A stretch of 64,000 bases of DNA from Telluria beijingensis (GTDB lineage Bacteria; Pseudomonadota; Gammaproteobacteria; Burkholderiales; Burkholderiaceae_D): NCBI RefSeq assembly GCF_030770395.1, contig NZ_CP132480.1, forward strand, positions 4,140,318 through 4,204,317, given 5' to 3'. The notes below the pieces were generated by a model that was not told the origin of the DNA, did not search any database, and was given only the letters and a program-made list of their open reading frames with translations. The position numbers and the translations under genes are program-made. How positions within the stretch are numbered: position 1 is the first letter of the stretch; every line of letters starts with the position of its first letter. This document shows positions 61,157-64,000 of the stretch, one piece after another.

Positions 61157-62376
61157 GGGATCGCCCGCGTGGCCGCCAGCACCCGCAGCACTTCATGGCA
61201 GGCGCCCATCGTATGGTAGTCGGTCTTCCCGGCCGGGCTTTTCTGGTCACTGAGCTTGCGGTTGTCCGGGGCCAGGATGCGGTACCAGGCGCCATAGTCG
61301 TGATCGATCATGTGTTGCCAGCTGTAGAGCCAGAGCCGATCGTACCACGCCCAGTACCGCTCTTCGCCGGTGCGCAGGGCCAGCACCGCGGCCGCCGCCA
61401 GCGACTCGGCCTGGACCCAGAAATACTTGTCGCCGTCGCATACCTCATCGTCGGGGCCAAAGCCGTAGACCAGGCCGCCGTGGCGCTCGTCCCAGGCATG
61501 GGCCACGGCGTCGTCGAACAGGGCAATCGCGCGCGGCGCCAGCCAGTCCGATGGGCCGGCCAGCTGCGGCGCATGCCGTTCCAGGTTCAGCAACAGCTTG
61601 GCCCACTCGGTGAAGTGGCCCGGCTGGAAGCCCCATGGGCGGAACAGATTGCTCTTGTCGTCGCGATTGTAGTCCCAGTCGGGCTGCCAGTTTGCATCGT
61701 AGTGCTCCCAGATGCGGCCGCCGGCGTGGGCGGCCTGGCGCACGGTGATGTTGTGGGCGACGGTTTCGGCGCGCTCCAGGTAGCGCCGTTCGCCGCTGGC
61801 TTCAAAGGCGGCGAGCAGCGCTTCGCAGGCGTGCATATTGGCGTTCTGGCCGCGATAGGGCTGCAGCATGCTCCAGTCGGCGCTGGCCTGGTCGGCATAC
61901 AGGCCGTTCGCCGGTTCCCAGAAGCGTTGTTCCATCAGCTCCCAGGTCTCGCCGATCCAGGCGCTCGCCTCTTTGATGCCGGCCGCCAGCGCGTGTGAAT
62001 AGGCCAGCAGCACGAAGGCCAGGCCATAGCAATGGTTGTCGCCGTCCTCGACCTGGCGTTGCCGGCCGTCCCAGGACAGCTGCCAGGCATAGCCGCCGGT
62101 GGCGGGATCGCGGTGCACTTCGCGCAGGAAGCGCAGGCCATGGCGCACTTGTTCCAGGTAGCCGGCCTCGGGAAACAGGCGGTGCGCCGTCGCGTAGTTG
62201 AAGACGAAGCGCGTGCTGCTGACCAGGTGGCGCGTCTGCCGGTCATAGATCTCGCCGTTGTCGCGGAAGAAGTGGAAGAAGCCGCCGCTGTCGTCCAGGC
62301 AGCGCGGATGGTAGAAGCGCATGGTCTGGGCGATGTGGTCGCTCAGGAAGTCGGGGCTGCGAAAGTCGGGCGTCAT
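61153..62376 (-). CDS. AGE-family epimerase/isomerase
   Basis: This 407-residue (alpha/alpha)6-barrel protein is of the N-acylglucosamine 2-epimerase superfamily. Members include mannose isomerase, cellobiose 2-epimerase and sulfoquinovose isomerase. Segments such as GDNHCYGLAFVLLAYSHALA, FQPGHFTEWAKLLLNLE and YFWVQAESLAAAAVLA carry the conserved His/Glu positions. Mannose/fructose-type isomerisation is a reasonable guess given the adjacent fructokinase-like gene. It is the third gene of the kduD operon. Confidence 0.88.
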   Translation of the reverse strand: MTPDFRSPDFLSDHIAQTMRFYHPRCLDDSGGFFHFFRDNGEIYDRQTRHLVSSTRFVFNYATAHRLFPEAGYLEQVRHGLRFLREVHRDPATGGYAWQLSWDGRQRQVEDGDNHCYGLAFVLLAYSHALAAGIKEASAWIGETWELMEQRFWEPANGLYADQASADWSMLQPYRGQNANMHACEALLAAFEASGERRYLERAETVAHNITVRQAAHAGGRIWEHYDANWQPDWDYNRDDKSNLFRPWGFQPGHFTEWAKLLLNLERHAPQLAGPSDWLAPRAIALFDDAVAHAWDERHGGLVYGFGPDDEVCDGDKYFWVQAESLAAAAVLALRTGEERYWAWYDRLWLYSWQHMIDHDYGAWYRILAPDNRKLSDQKSPAGKTDYHTMGACHEVLRVLAATRAIP

Positions 62377-62392
62377 GGTCGATTGAAAGGTG

Positions 62393-63508
62393 TCAGGAAA
62401 GTGGCTGAAGGTCGGGGGATGCCGGAGCGTGCTGGCCGTTCCAGGCCGCGATCCGGTAGCGTGTACGCCATGGCTCGCCGGCCTCGAGCGCGATGCCGAC
62501 GCGGTCGGCCAGCGGGTGCCCGGCCGGTGGGCGCGCCACCCGGCTCAGGTCGAAGGCGCTGTTCACGGGTTCGGCGCCGAGGGCGACGTGGCGCCCGTTC
62601 CACGGATATTCCGGCCGGCCGCGGTTGCTGAGCCACAGCATCAGGTCGGGAAACTGGCGGGTGTCCCACCACAGGCCGACCCTGGCATCCTCGTCCTTGT
62701 AGTGCAGGCTGAACGGCGCCGCGCCGGCACCCTGCGCCAGGCCGCGCACCTGCAGCAGCTCCTCGCCATCCTGGCCCAGGGGCAGGTGGCCCAGGTCGAG
62801 CAGGCCATGGGCGCCCGCGAGCGCGTCCAGGCTTGCTGCGCGCCGGTCGGGCTGCAGGTGGCTGTGCGCGCCGGCCGTGTGGCTGGGATAGCTGAAGATG
62901 CCTTCGTGCGGGCCCAGTTCGAGCGCGGCCCGTCCCACGGCGCGCGGCAGCAGGAAGGTGGGGTGCAGGCCGGCCGGCAGGCGCAGGCTGCGCCGCGGCC
63001 GGATCACCAGCTCGATGTCGAGGGCGGGCGCGTCAAGGACGGCGCGGACATGGCGCTCGATGCGCGCGACCGGCGAATCGACGGGGTAGTCGATGGCCAG
63101 CGACACCCGGTCGCTGCCCGCATGTTCGCAGTTCCAGTGGTGGTTGGCGCCGAAGCCATGCGCCCACTGGTCGTCCGGAACGATGGCTTGCCAGCCGGGA
63201 GGCAGGTCCGGCGGCAGGTCGGTGCGCCCGAACGGCACGCAGGGCCACTCGCCCCGCATGCGGCGCAGGACGCCGGGCAGGGCCAGCGCATCGTCGCTGT
63301 CGGCCCACGGCGCCACGTGCATCACCTGCAGCCAGCGGCGCGGGCCGAGGCGGAACGACAGCGGCCCGAGCATGGCGCCCAGCGCCTGGATCTCGGCCCG
63401 GCCATGGGCCCATTCGAGCGGCCACGCCTGCGGCGCCGCGGCCTGTGGCGGCAGCGTGGCGGACTGGGACGGGAAGGGGGCTGGCGCTTGGGTAAAGGCA
63501 GACGTCAT
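62393..63508 (-). CDS. Aldose 1-epimerase family protein
   Basis: This 371-residue galactose-mutarotase-like beta-sandwich protein begins at ATG 63508, overlapping the kduD stop by 4 nt. Conserved His/Glu surroundings include WAHGFGANHHWNCEH, PAGLHPTFLLPR and FSLHYKDEDARVGLWWDT. Such enzymes interconvert sugar anomers for the following kinase or isomerase. The exact sugar is unknown. The N-terminal ~25 residues are Pro/Gln-rich and may be unstructured. Confidence 0.8.
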   Translation of the reverse strand: MTSAFTQAPAPFPSQSATLPPQAAAPQAWPLEWAHGRAEIQALGAMLGPLSFRLGPRRWLQVMHVAPWADSDDALALPGVLRRMRGEWPCVPFGRTDLPPDLPPGWQAIVPDDQWAHGFGANHHWNCEHAGSDRVSLAIDYPVDSPVARIERHVRAVLDAPALDIELVIRPRRSLRLPAGLHPTFLLPRAVGRAALELGPHEGIFSYPSHTAGAHSHLQPDRRAASLDALAGAHGLLDLGHLPLGQDGEELLQVRGLAQGAGAAPFSLHYKDEDARVGLWWDTRQFPDLMLWLSNRGRPEYPWNGRHVALGAEPVNSAFDLSRVARPPAGHPLADRVGIALEAGEPWRTRYRIAAWNGQHAPASPDLQPLS

Positions 63509-64000
63509 CGTGCCAGCCACCCGCCGTCGACCGGCAGGACGACGCCATGCACGTAATCGCTGGCCGCGCTCGCGAGAAACACCGCGGCGCCGGCCAGGTC
63601 GTCCGGCCGGCCCCAGCGTCCGGCCGGGATGCGGTCCAGGATCTGGGCCGAGCGCGCCGTGTCGGCGCGCAGCGCGGCGGTGTTGGCGGTCTCGATATAG
63701 CCGGGCGCGATGGCGTTGACGTTGATGCCGTGGGCCGCCCATTCATTGGCCAGCGCGCGGGTGAGGCCGGCGACGGCGCTCTTGCTGGCCGCATACGCCG
63801 GCACCCGGATGCCGCCCTGGAACGACAGCAGCGAGGCGACGTTGACGATCTTGCCGCGTCCCAGGCCGCACCCCAGGCTGCGCATGTGGCGCGCCAGCGC
63901 CTGCGACAGGAAGAACAGCGATTTCAGGTTGGTGTCCAGTACCGCGTCCCAGTCCTCCTCGCTCACGTCCAGCGCGTCGGCGCGGCGGATGATGCCGGCG
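63505..64000 (-). CDS. kduD: 2-dehydro-3-deoxy-D-gluconate 5-dehydrogenase KduD (start outside window)
   Basis: This is the C-terminal ~165 residues of a short-chain dehydrogenase; the frame runs off the right edge. The sequence is strongly KduD-like: AGIIRRADALDVSEEDWDAV, SLLSFQGGIRVPAYAASKSA (YxxxK catalytic pair), NVNAIAPGYIETANTAALR and the end SDYVHGVVLPVDGGWLAR. KduD oxidises/reduces between 2,5-diketo-3-deoxygluconate and KDG, downstream of GH88. KduI, the preceding isomerase, is not visible and may lie to the right. Confidence 0.93.
   Translation of the reverse strand, partial: AGIIRRADALDVSEEDWDAVLDTNLKSLFFLSQALARHMRSLGCGLGRGKIVNVASLLSFQGGIRVPAYAASKSAVAGLTRALANEWAAHGINVNAIAPGYIETANTAALRADTARSAQILDRIPAGRWGRPDDLAGAAVFLASAASDYVHGVVLPVDGGWLAR

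Overview
The window looks like a chromosomal segment of a GC-rich betaproteobacterium, most likely an Oxalobacteraceae member close to Massilia/Telluria (order Burkholderiales). This is inferred from codon use, the GspA/GspB and FimV-like genes, a PEP-CTERM protein, and the housekeeping gene set. No 16S gene is present, so the genus is a judgement and not a measurement.

Layout. (1) 1-9159: the 3' end of a large VCBS-repeat surface/secreted protein, followed by a TolC-family lipoprotein, a HlyD-type adaptor and a GAF-like/HlyD fusion. A convergent gene encodes a PqqD-like/M50 protease/HlyD fusion. It looks like an export locus for the repeat protein, but no ABC ATPase is encoded in view. A cluster of REP-like palindromes separates the convergent genes. 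(2) 9237-20000: mixed chromosomal genes, namely a GIN-domain beta-helix protein, gspA-gspB, mobB, flagellum-related small genes (YjfB-like, FliT-like), fumC, a FimV-like protein, a candidate structured non-coding RNA, a methyltransferase and stress-type CsbD proteins around an AI-2E-family membrane protein. (3) 21094-21370: a tRNA-Leu(CAG) array on the minus strand with two full copies and one 5' half-copy. (4) 21681-38401: a housekeeping block (rnr, rlmB, cysE, yceH-type, a GntR/ABC operon, lpxH, two cyclophilins, cysS, alkA-type, accA, tilS, lysC).

(5) 38500-39740: tRNA-Ser(GCT), a duplicated tRNA 3' end resembling an integration scar, and a small gene-poor islet with one small ORF and one probably broken ORF. 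(6) 39764-43120: a MerR regulator translationally coupled to a VIT/VWA protein and followed by an unknown gene, with an inverted repeat inside the promoter. (7) 43169-64000: a carbohydrate-utilisation region. It holds a sodium/sugar symporter-galT-galK operon, a KdgK-like kinase, a 1484-residue secreted polysaccharide lyase-like protein with a PEP-CTERM partner, a LacI regulator, a GH88/MFS/beta-propeller operon, and a kduD-aldose epimerase-AGE-PfkB-GH97 operon that runs off the right edge.

The genes in (7) fit together. The secreted lyase would cut a uronic-acid polysaccharide, the LacY-type MFS would import oligosaccharides, GH88 would release the unsaturated uronate, and KduD and KdgK would take it toward KDPG. 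GalT/GalK would handle galactose. Four copies of a GTTATCGATAAC-type palindrome lie upstream of the symporter, the kinase/lyase pair, lacI and the MFS gene. This suggests one LacI-controlled regulon for a polymer containing galactose and uronic acid. The substrate itself is an inference.
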